DNA of 9,031 nucleotides from an uncultured Bacillota bacterium (lineage in GTDB: Bacteria > Bacillota_I > Bacilli_A > RF39 > UBA660), in NCBI GenBank assembly GCA_946540075.1, contig CAMNHZ010000034.1, positions 1 through 9,031 on the forward strand. Reading direction: 5' to 3'. Shown here one piece after another: positions 1 to 5,725 of the stretch. The notes beneath the pieces are model-generated. The model saw nothing but the letters and a program-made list of their open reading frames with translations. It was not told where the DNA came from and ran no database searches. Both the position numbers and the translations under genes were made by a program. Each line of letters opens with the position of its first letter. The first letter of the stretch is position 1.

Positions 1-52
1 CTAGCGCATGCCACAGTCAAAGTGTGGTGCCTTACCGCTTGGCTACGAGGCA
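1..52 (-). tRNA. tRNA-Gln (anticodon TTG), 3' part cut off by the window edge
   Basis: Read on the minus strand, the 5' acceptor strand TGCCTCG (52 down to 46) is followed by a D arm with GCCAAGCGGTAAGGC and an anticodon stem CCACA/TGTGG enclosing the loop CTTTGAC, giving anticodon TTG (glutamine). The T arm and the 3' acceptor strand lie outside the window. It is the last gene seen of a minus-strand tRNA array and starts only 5 bases after the encoded CCA of tRNA-Tyr, so it is certainly processed from the same precursor. Confidence 0.93.
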
Positions 53-57
53 ATACC

Positions 58-141
58 TGGTGGGGGGACAAGGATTTGAACCTTGGAACCCGAAGGAACA
101 GATTTACAGTCTGCCGCGTTTGACCACTTCGCTATCCCCCC
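58..141 (-). tRNA. tRNA-Tyr (anticodon GTA), with encoded CCA
   Basis: The minus strand shows a GGGGGGA/TCCCCCC acceptor stem (135-141 with 62-68), an anticodon loop CTGTAAA with anticodon GTA (tyrosine), and a long class II variable arm around CCTTCGGG. The T loop is TTCAAAT. The 3' CCA is encoded at 58-60. The 84-base length fits a class II tRNA, and the extra arm with GTA leaves no ambiguity with Ser or Leu tRNAs. Confidence 0.97.
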
Positions 142-142
142 A

Positions 143-218
<76 letters not shown>

Positions 219-227
219 AAAAAATAA

Positions 228-304
228 TGGTGGGCGATATAGGACTCGAACCTATGACCCCCTGCTTGTAAGGCAGGTGCTCTAACCAACTGAGCTAATC
301 GCCC
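228..304 (-). tRNA. tRNA-Val (anticodon TAC), with encoded CCA
   Basis: The minus strand forms a GGGCGAT/ATCGCCC acceptor stem (298-304 with 232-238), a D arm with GCTCAGTTGGTTAGAGC, an anticodon stem CCTGC/GCAGG around CTTACAA (anticodon TAC, valine) and a T arm with GGTTCGAGTCC. CCA is encoded at 228-230. It is the first gene of the array and is preceded by a strong promoter about 18 bases before its 5' end. Confidence 0.97.
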
Positions 305-328
305 ATAAAATGCAATCGGACGTCTATA

Positions 329-357
329 ACTATATCATGATTATCGATGGTTGTCAA
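329..357 (-). promoter_or_regulatory. Sigma-A promoter of the Val-Thr-Tyr-Gln tRNA array
   Basis: On the minus strand a perfect -35 TTGACA (352-357) and a -10 TATAGT (329-334, 5 of 6) are separated by exactly 17 bases. Transcription would start near 322, leaving a leader of about 18 bases before tRNA-Val. The match is the best in the window, as expected for a stable-RNA promoter. Its -35 box lies only 20 bases past the stop codon of the S1-domain gene, and no terminator separates them, so read-through from that gene could also feed the array. Confidence 0.85.
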
Positions 358-377
358 CACAAATCACACTTTTTTTG

Positions 378-734
378 CTAATTTTCTTGTTTTTTTAAAC
401 TATTTTCAATCCAAATTGGCAACATTTTCTTCAATGTTTTAAAACCAGATTTAGTTTCTATTATTTTTTTCCTTTTAATATAACCATTTTTATTATATAT
501 TACATCTTTAATACTTAAACGTAAATGACTACTTTCTTCATCAACATCAAGTATTTCTGCATATATATAATCGCCAACTTTAACATAATCATTTATATCC
601 TTGACAAAATTGTGAGAAATTTCAGAAATGTGAACAAGTCCAGAATAATATTCATCAAAAGATACAAAAACACCATAAGAAGTAATCCCTGTTACTATAC
701 CTTTTACTACGTTGCCTTTCTTATACTTAGACAT
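378..734 (-). CDS. S1-domain RNA-binding protein, YugI/CvfD (GSP13) type
   Basis: The 118-residue product has one S1 OB-fold at about residues 5-75, seen in the pattern G..VkGiVTGItsYGVFV, GLVHISEIS, VGD and a closing LSIKD. The S1 fold binds single-stranded RNA; homologues (YugI, general stress protein 13, CvfD) are small ribosome- or RNA-associated proteins affecting translation and stress responses. The tail after residue 75, with ETKSGF, LKKMLPIWIE and Lys-rich ends, resembles the conserved tail of that family, which separates it from S1 domains of RpsA or PNPase. An in-frame start lies 11 codons upstream (767), but the ATG at 734 has AGGGGTG five bases ahead and a -10 TATAAT at 756-761, which would put the transcript start inside the longer frame. 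Role in the cell is inferred from the family only. Confidence 0.85.
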   Translation of the reverse strand: MSKYKKGNVVKGIVTGITSYGVFVSFDEYYSGLVHISEISHNFVKDINDYVKVGDYIYAEILDVDEESSHLRLSIKDVIYNKNGYIKRKKIIETKSGFKTLKKMLPIWIENSLKKQEN

Positions 735-755
735 ATTTACACCCCTAACAAAGTT

Positions 756-761
756 ATTATA
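756..761 (-). promoter_or_regulatory. -10 box of the S1-domain gene
   Basis: A perfect TATAAT on the minus strand would start transcription near 749, giving a leader of about 15 bases that begins just before the AGGGGTG ribosome binding site. The -35 position (TTTCTT at 17 bases) matches consensus poorly, so strength is uncertain. Confidence 0.5.
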
Positions 762-788
762 ACACAATAAAAGTATTAAAGAAAGATA

Positions 789-817
789 TTTACTTAATAA
801 ATTTATAAGTGTATAAT
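789..817 (+). promoter_or_regulatory. Sigma-A-like promoter of the NifU-type gene
   Basis: A -35 TTTACT (789-794, 4 of 6) and a perfect -10 TATAAT (812-817) are 17 bases apart. The start would fall near 824, directly ahead of AGGTGA (825-830), the ribosome binding site for the ATG at 836. This argues against the in-frame GTG at 827 and ATG at 830, which would have no leader. It is back to back with the promoter of the S1-domain gene. Confidence 0.6.
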
Positions 818-835
818 AGCCGGTAGGTGATGGAA

Positions 836-1066
836 ATGTCTAACGAAAAAGAAAAAATTATAGATGTTATAGAAAAATTAAGACCATTTTTAATTAATGA
901 TGGTGGTAACTTAGAATTTGTTGATTATAAAGATAACATAGTATATATAAAAATGATGGGAGCTTGCGCTAATTGTCAAATGCTTGATATAACATTAAAA
1001 GATGGTATTGAAGCTATGATCATTGAGGAAGTCCCTGAAGTAAAAGAAGTAAAAGTTGTAGGTTAA
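836..1066 (+). CDS. NifU C-terminal-domain protein, Fe-S cluster scaffold or carrier
   Basis: The 76-residue product is a stand-alone NifU C-terminal (Nfu) domain. Visible marks are the N-terminal helix with VIEKLRPFLINDGGNLEFVD, the strand IVYIKMMG and the cluster-binding CANC motif with Cys44 and Cys47. Nfu proteins bridge a 4Fe-4S cluster between two subunits through this CxxC and pass it to apo-enzymes in the cytosol. B. subtilis YutI is a similar one-domain protein. Residue 836 is chosen as start because AGGTGA lies five bases upstream. The gene converges with the YutH-like gene, their stop codons being 2 bases apart, and both stops lie within one hairpin. No suf genes are in view. Confidence 0.93.
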   Translation: MSNEKEKIIDVIEKLRPFLINDGGNLEFVDYKDNIVYIKMMGACANCQMLDITLKDGIEAMIIEEVPEVKEVKVVG

Positions 1067-1079
1067 TCCTACATTTTTT
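1057..1079 (+). terminator. Intrinsic terminator shared by the convergent NifU and YutH-like genes
   Basis: TGTAGG (1057-1062) pairs with CCTACA (1068-1073) around a TTAAT loop and is followed by six T (1074-1079). The NifU stop TAA is in the loop and the YutH-like stop (complement of CTA, 1069-1071) is in the right arm. On the minus strand the same hairpin is followed by AC then four T, so it may work weakly in that direction too. Confidence 0.65.
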
Positions 1080-1965
1080 GATACCAATCTATATTAGGTA
1101 ATTCAACATACTGTTTAATATAATAATATATATCTACTAATATATCTTGATATTGATCTATATTTGAAATAATTTTCATAATTCTTTTTTCATCAAATGT
1201 TCCATCCAATACTTTCTCATACATATCAAAATAATATGTTGGAAAAAGCATTCTTACAAAGAATAATTTTAAATCCTCTTCATTCATATCACTATAATCT
1301 ATATAATACTTAATATCATCAAATATATTTCTATTTATAAACATATTAGCCTTAAAATATTCTGCACTATCACGAGTAATACTATCAATAACAAAATTTA
1401 ATGGATTATAATAATCATCACTAGTGTAACCATTGAAAATACGCTTATGCTGAACAGTAATATTAACCTTACTAAAATCAATATAATTAAGTAATGATAT
1501 AGCCATTTCTGATAAACCAATAAAGTAATCAACACTTTCACGAACTAATGGATATTTCTTTCCAAATTGATTAATCTGATACTCGATATAATCAATTTTT
1601 TTAGTCCACAAATCATACCATTCTATTTTTTTGCTCATTTTTAACTTTTTACATCTATCATTAAAATTTATTATATCTTCTAATATTAATAAATAATCAT
1701 CAATCATCACTTTTAACAGAACATAACAATTATTATTTATAATTGTAAACGGGGTATTTTCAATATTAAGAACAATCATATGTGAATATATATTATGCTT
1801 TCTTAATAATATAGAAATTCTATAACACTCATCAATTCTTTCAAGAGGTAAATCAGTTTTAATAAAAATATACCTATCATTATTTATAACAAACTTGTAT
1901 GTATTAGCATTATGGTGAATACTAGTAGGATTAATATTATAATAATAACTAATCATATTTTTCAT
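1069..1965 (-). CDS. YutH/CotS-like spore-coat-associated protein, aminoglycoside-kinase fold
   Basis: The 298-residue product resembles the YutH branch of the CotS family, which has the fold of aminoglycoside phosphotransferases and choline kinases. Seen in order: a short beta-rich N lobe (YKFVINNDRYIFIK, about 23-36), a helical part with WYDLWTKKIDYIE (117-128) and YFIGLSEMAI (147-156), a catalytic-loop-like stretch with His173 and YNPLNFVID (Asn190, Asp194), then TRDSAEYFK (197-205) and FPTYYFDMYEKVL (241-253). The usual HGDLH loop of active kinases is replaced by QHKR, without an aspartate, so catalysis is doubtful and a structural or scaffold role is possible. In B. subtilis, yutI (NifU) and yutH are near neighbours. 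The ATG has AAAGGG nine bases upstream. The sporulation role is family knowledge and is not shown here. Confidence 0.62.
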   Translation of the reverse strand: MKNMISYYYNINPTSIHHNANTYKFVINNDRYIFIKTDLPLERIDECYRISILLRKHNIYSHMIVLNIENTPFTIINNNCYVLLKVMIDDYLLILEDIINFNDRCKKLKMSKKIEWYDLWTKKIDYIEYQINQFGKKYPLVRESVDYFIGLSEMAISLLNYIDFSKVNITVQHKRIFNGYTSDDYYNPLNFVIDSITRDSAEYFKANMFINRNIFDDIKYYIDYSDMNEEDLKLFFVRMLFPTYYFDMYEKVLDGTFDEKRIMKIISNIDQYQDILVDIYYYIKQYVELPNIDWYQKM

Positions 1966-2000
1966 ACAATCATACCCTTTATTACTATAGTAATTCTTTA

Positions 2001-2075
2001 TTAAATTGTATGTTCAAAATATTTTAATATGAATCTTTTATCATAATCAAGATTTAAAATTAGTACATCACTCAT
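2001..2075 (-). CDS. Possible 24-codon small ORF coupled to the gene upstream
   Basis: On the minus strand an ATG at 2075 overlaps the last codons and the TGA stop of the upstream gene (2068-2664) by 8 bases, and the frame runs 24 codons to TAA at 2001-2003, starting MSDVLILNLDYDK. It ends 35 bases before the YutH-like start. The overlap would permit translational coupling, but it has no ribosome binding site of its own and in such AT-rich DNA a frame this short can easily arise by chance. No family is recognised. It could also be a relic of an older, longer reading frame of the neighbour. Confidence 0.2.
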   Translation of the reverse strand: MSDVLILNLDYDKRFILKYFEHTI

Positions 2076-2664
2076 ACTTTTTTAATATAATATTAATTTT
2101 TTCTTCATAACTACGAAGAAGTTTTAATATTTCTTTATGCTCTTTCAACAATTCATTATATCTATGCTGATACATAATTTTAGATAAACTTTCAGGATTA
2201 TCTATCTTAGATGTTTCAAATTGATAACGTTGATTAATTCTCTTATCACCTATAATGTCATCAACCTTACTACTTAAATAATCTCTTATTCTATTTGACA
2301 TACTATCTACTTGAATAGATTTAGTACCTTTTAAAACATCTAGATAAGATACTTTAACACTAAATGTTCTAGATCTTACAACTGGTAAAATTAAATTATC
2401 CTCTAAAACTATATCTGATATATCCATATTATATCCTTTTATAATACCACGCATTAATTTTTGAAATTTATGCCACTCACTATCAGTTAAATTCATACCA
2501 TAAAAATTAGGATGAACTCTTACAACATATAATTTAACTCTATTATGAGATTCTACTTCATTTGTAAAATAAATCAAATAATCTTTATTATCATACATAT
2601 AATATCTAACAACATTAGCTATCATTGTTTTTCCTTTTTTATCAATTATTCTAATAGTTTTCAT
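2068..2664 (-). CDS. Unrecognised 198-residue protein with a DUF1292-like N terminus
   Basis: Residues 1-50 (IRIIDKKGKTMIANVVRYY, then DYLIYF and LYVVRV) have the strand pattern of the short DUF1292/YrzB domain of Bacillota, which itself has no known function. Residues about 60-110 are mixed and include WHKFQKLMRGII; residues about 155-198 are charged and helical and may form a coiled coil (YNELLKEHKEILKLL). There is no signal peptide or membrane segment, so it is probably cytosolic. The ATG at 2664 has AAAGGA seven bases upstream, a good site. It is the first gene of a minus-strand group with the YutH-like gene 102 bases downstream; the coupling suggests but does not prove a shared role. The frame ends in TGA, evidence that TGA is a stop in this organism. 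Confidence 0.6.
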   Translation of the reverse strand: MKTIRIIDKKGKTMIANVVRYYMYDNKDYLIYFTNEVESHNRVKLYVVRVHPNFYGMNLTDSEWHKFQKLMRGIIKGYNMDISDIVLEDNLILPVVRSRTFSVKVSYLDVLKGTKSIQVDSMSNRIRDYLSSKVDDIIGDKRINQRYQFETSKIDNPESLSKIMYQHRYNELLKEHKEILKLLRSYEEKINIILKKYE

Positions 2665-2703
2665 TAAATATCCTTTCTAAACATACTCTTATTTGTGATA
2701 ATG

Positions 2704-2713
2704 TAGTATACTA
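2704..2713. promoter_or_regulatory. Palindromic element TAGTATACTA in the divergent control region
   Basis: The 64-base gap between the two divergent genes holds a perfect 10-base palindrome. It contains a TATACT box in each direction: 2707-2712 on the plus strand and 2705-2710 on the minus strand. Either could be a -10 box. Neither strand has a good -35 at 16-18 bases, so this may be a weak or activator-dependent divergent promoter, or a small operator. If the plus-strand box is used, transcription starts near 2719, which favours the downstream ATG at 2729. Confidence 0.35.
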
Positions 2714-2728
2714 TTAATGGTGATTGTT

Positions 2729-4027
2729 ATGTTGAATCGCAGTATTAAACCATTAACCTATCTTATTGGAGGAATAACATTATTAATACTTGGTATTACC
2801 AGCATATTTATTGGCAAAAACATGTTAAATTTAACCATTATTTTTGTTAGTATTATTATTAGTTTAAACGCTATTATTGAAATTATTCAATATTTGTTTA
2901 ATAAGAATAAAGACAAAAGAATAATTCAAGTAATTATAAAGAGTATCATAAACATTTTATTTGCTTCATTTATGTTATTTAATAAGGAATTTGTAATAAG
3001 AAGTTTTTCAATAATCGTCGGTATATATTTATTAGCAAACATGATTATCCAAATAATTAACTATATAATATATATAAAGTATCATATAAAAGGAAGAATA
3101 ATTATCATTATTAGACTATTATTCTTCTCTATATTTGGTTTTATATTAGTATTAAATCCAGTAAAAAATATCAAATATGTACAACTCATTCAAGGGTTAT
3201 ACTTAATTCTTCTAGGAATTTCAATGATAAATGATTTTATAATAGAAACTATTCCCGAAGAAAAATCTAACAATATAAAAAAGCAAATCAGACTACCACT
3301 TCCTTTATTCTTAACAGTTTTTATACCTAAACGCTTAATTAATTTGATTAATGAAGCATTGGAAGTACCTGATGATAAATCTGTATTAAATATAAACAAA
3401 ACAAAAAATAAACCTGACCTAGAAGTAATAATTCACTTAGCAGAAAAAGGAAGTGCGGCCTTCGGTCATATGGAAGTATGTTTTAACAATAAAATATACT
3501 CATATGGAAATTATGATAAACACTCAAGAAAATTATTCTCTTCGATTGGTGATGGTATACTATTAATTGCTGATAAAGACAAATATATTAAATATAATGT
3601 AACAAAACTAAATAGATATTTAGTATCCTATGGTTTTTCTCTTACTGAAAATCAAATTAGAGAGATAAAAAAAAGAATAACCTTTTTAATCTCTAATAAC
3701 ACCATAGATTGGTATCCTGATCTAGCACTATATGATCAAGGTAAACTTTCTACAGGTAATTTTAATGATATTTCTAGTGACTTATATAAAGAAGCAAACG
3801 GTATCTTTAAAAAAATAATAAAAGGAAAAAATCAAAAATTCTTTGTCTTAAAAAACAATTGTGCTTTAGTTGTAGATTACATATTAGGTAGTATAAGTAA
3901 AAACATAATTAATATAAATGGAATAATTGCTCCTGGAACTTATTATGAATACTTAAATAATGAGTTTACTAAAAAGAATTCTAACGTTGTTTCAAGAAAA
4001 ATTTATACAAAAAAAGATTTTAGATAA
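2729..4027 (+). CDS. HdeD/DUF308-like six-helix membrane protein fused to a permuted papain-like domain
   Basis: The 432-residue product has two parts. Residues about 8-172 hold six hydrophobic segments in closely spaced pairs (first IGGITLLILGITSIFIG, last LIQGLYLILLGISMI), the layout of HdeD/DUF308 membrane proteins. After a linker, residues about 230-432 look soluble: LEVIIHLAEKGSAAFGHMEV puts a histidine (His247) after a glycine, followed by IYSYGNYD, and much later LKNNCALVVDYIL presents Cys378 at a helix start. His first and Cys second is the order of circularly permuted papain-like enzymes (LRAT, YiiX and DUF4105 relatives), which act on lipids, amides or peptides. Enzyme activity and substrate are inference. 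The start at 2729 (preceded by GGTG) is preferred over the in-frame ATG at 2717, which lacks a ribosome binding site. The stop lies inside its terminator. Confidence 0.62.
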   Translation: MLNRSIKPLTYLIGGITLLILGITSIFIGKNMLNLTIIFVSIIISLNAIIEIIQYLFNKNKDKRIIQVIIKSIINILFASFMLFNKEFVIRSFSIIVGIYLLANMIIQIINYIIYIKYHIKGRIIIIIRLLFFSIFGFILVLNPVKNIKYVQLIQGLYLILLGISMINDFIIETIPEEKSNNIKKQIRLPLPLFLTVFIPKRLINLINEALEVPDDKSVLNINKTKNKPDLEVIIHLAEKGSAAFGHMEVCFNNKIYSYGNYDKHSRKLFSSIGDGILLIADKDKYIKYNVTKLNRYLVSYGFSLTENQIREIKKRITFLISNNTIDWYPDLALYDQGKLSTGNFNDISSDLYKEANGIFKKIIKGKNQKFFVLKNNCALVVDYILGSISKNIININGIIAPGTYYEYLNNEFTKKNSNVVSRKIYTKKDFR

Positions 4028-4059
4028 AACTATTTTTATAATAGTTTTATCTTTTTTTT
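4023..4059 (+). terminator. Strong intrinsic terminator between convergent genes
   Basis: GATAAAACTATT (4023-4034) pairs perfectly with AATAGTTTTATC (4040-4051), loop of five bases, followed by eight T (4052-4059). It ends the HdeD-papain gene, whose TAA (4025-4027) is in the left arm. The helicase gene's TAA (complement of 4047-4049) is in the right arm. On the minus strand the hairpin is followed by TAAAATC before a T run, so it is less ideal for the helicase gene. Confidence 0.88.
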
Positions 4060-5639
4060 ACATCATATCCATCATTAAGCAATTCCTTTATAAAACATGA
4101 TTTTTTATGCTTATTTACTAACAAATATACCCTATTCTTAGTTCTAGTGAGAGCCACATAAAATAATCTTCTTTCTTCATAATAATTATCCTTATCATCA
4201 ATGAACAAATTAATAAACTTATCATTCTTTCTTTTTGAGGGAAATCCATATACCCCATTTTCATTATTTAATACAATAACTTGATCATATCCTAAACCTT
4301 TAGCAGAATGAACAGTTAAAAATACTATAGACATATTAGGTCGTCTACGATATGTTATATTTTCACCATTTATTACAAAATCTACTGATTTATTTAAAAA
4401 ATCACAATCAAAAGTATATCTTCCTAATAACAATATTTTGTCATTTTCTCTAAATTCATTTAATTGTTGTTTTAATTTTAATACCTTATCCTTATGATAC
4501 ATGAGTATAATTACTGGCTCACTTAGACTTTTATTTGATTTTAAATTCTTACTTATTTGTTTACTATTTTTCATGATAAAATTTCCTGCAATATTAATCA
4601 ACTGTTGACTATTTCTATAAGTATTACTAATTTTAAGAATATTTGATCTAGGAAAAATATTACTAAACTCAGTAAATAAATCTATTCTAGATCCTGAAAA
4701 TTTAAAAATAGATTGCCAATCATCACCTACTACTACCAATTTAATATTAAACTGATCATATATGCATTTTAACAATTCAAATCTATTTTGTGATATATCT
4801 TGATACTCATCTACAATTATATATTTATATCTAAATGAATCAAGTGATTTTATCTTTCGACAAGCTATATTTATCATATCTTCAAAATCAATTAAATTAT
4901 TATAAGTTAAATGATTAATTACATATTTGTATACTTTATCTATAAAATCTAAAAAACAATTATTCTTTTGCTTTTTTTCTTTAACCAAATCATATATTTC
5001 ATAATAATCAGATTTATTAATCTTTATACTTGAAATAACTTTATAAGAAATATTAGTCAAGTTATCTATATTAATAGATAAACCTACCATAAGTTTAAAA
5101 TAATTCTTTAAAAAAGATTCTTTATTAACTGTTGAAATCAATCTTAATACTTTTAAATTATTTAATTGAGTTAATATATAATCATTTATAGTATTTTTTA
5201 TTTTTGATTCGTCAACAATCTTATAATTATTAAATTTATTTAATATTGATAATGCAAACTTATGAAAAGTTGTAATATCAACCGGAATATCAAAATCCTG
5301 ATTAATTCTTTCTTTAAGTTCGTTTACAGCTTTATTAGTATAAGAAATTATCAATATTTCCTTAGGATTAACTTTCAATATATCTACTAAATACTTGACT
5401 TTAGCAGTAATTGTTGTTGTCTTCCCACTACCAGCTCCAGCAATTATCATAAGTGCATCTTCATCATTTAGTATTGCGATTCTTTGTTCATCATCTAATA
5501 GTATATTAGGATCAATACTCTTATATACATTATCAAAATAATATTTTAATTTTTTCAAATAATCATTAATAAATTTTTTGTTATTATTTAACCTCTGTTT
5601 TTCACTTAACAACTTATTTTCATTATAAGATATATACAT
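4047..5639 (-). CDS. Short superfamily 1 helicase, helicase IV (HelD)/UvrD-like
   Basis: The 530-residue product carries the full SF1A motif set: Q motif LLDDEQRIAI (47-56), Walker A GAGSGKTT with Lys73, Ia SYTNKAVNEL, II VDEYQD (276-281), III GDDWQSIFKF (305-314), IV SNTYRNSQQL, V TVHSAKGLGYD (442-452) and VI ALTRTKNRVYLL with Arg499. All catalytic residues are present, so an ATP-driven 3'-5' DNA translocase is expected. Motifs III and IV (DDWQSIFKFSGS, TYRNSQQL) are closer to E. coli helicase IV than to UvrD/PcrA. UvrD and HelD are around 700 residues; this one has a short N-terminal region and small accessory subdomains. The start is ATG 5639 with GGTGAT nine bases upstream. A TTG 15 bases further up would leave almost no leader after the predicted promoter. 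Its role in repair or recombination is inferred. Confidence 0.88.
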   Translation of the reverse strand: MYISYNENKLLSEKQRLNNNKKFINDYLKKLKYYFDNVYKSIDPNILLDDEQRIAILNDEDALMIIAGAGSGKTTTITAKVKYLVDILKVNPKEILIISYTNKAVNELKERINQDFDIPVDITTFHKFALSILNKFNNYKIVDESKIKNTINDYILTQLNNLKVLRLISTVNKESFLKNYFKLMVGLSINIDNLTNISYKVISSIKINKSDYYEIYDLVKEKKQKNNCFLDFIDKVYKYVINHLTYNNLIDFEDMINIACRKIKSLDSFRYKYIIVDEYQDISQNRFELLKCIYDQFNIKLVVVGDDWQSIFKFSGSRIDLFTEFSNIFPRSNILKISNTYRNSQQLINIAGNFIMKNSKQISKNLKSNKSLSEPVIILMYHKDKVLKLKQQLNEFRENDKILLLGRYTFDCDFLNKSVDFVINGENITYRRRPNMSIVFLTVHSAKGLGYDQVIVLNNENGVYGFPSKRKNDKFINLFIDDKDNYYEERRLFYVALTRTKNRVYLLVNKHKKSCFIKELLNDGYDVKKR

Positions 5640-5660
5640 TATTTTAATCACCAATACTAT

Positions 5661-5688
5661 ATTCTAATATGATAAGTTATATTTTCAA
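5661..5688 (-). promoter_or_regulatory. Sigma-A promoter of the helicase gene
   Basis: On the minus strand -35 TTGAAA (5683-5688, 5 of 6) and -10 TAGAAT (5661-5666, 5 of 6) are 16 bases apart. Transcription would begin near 5655, giving a leader of about 15 bases before the ATG at 5639. With the pilin terminator just upstream, the helicase appears to be its own transcription unit. Confidence 0.6.
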
Positions 5689-5698
5689 CAAAATTAAC

Positions 5699-5725
5699 AA
5701 AAAAAGCATTCAAAACTGAACGCTT
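5699..5725 (-). terminator. Intrinsic terminator of the prepilin-like gene
   Basis: On the minus strand AAGCGTTCA (5717-5725) pairs with TGAATGCTT (5704-5712), one G-U pair, GTTT loop, and the T run spans 5699-5705. The first two bases of the left arm belong to the gene's TAA stop (5724-5726). Confidence 0.85.

Noticed and set aside
525..770. Plus-strand open frame of 81 codons
   Set aside because: It is antisense to the S1-domain gene, its product is low-complexity Ile/Tyr/Phe, and it has no ribosome binding site that I can see.
2077..2085. Slippery heptamer A_AAA_AAG, in the reading frame near the end of the DUF1292-like gene
   Set aside because: A -1 slip there would read GTA and then stop at TGA at once, and it does not enter the small ORF, which is in the +1 frame. 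No programmed frameshift product results.
3190..3399. Minus-strand open frame of 69 codons
   Set aside because: It lies wholly inside the HdeD-papain gene on the opposite strand and has no recognisable product.
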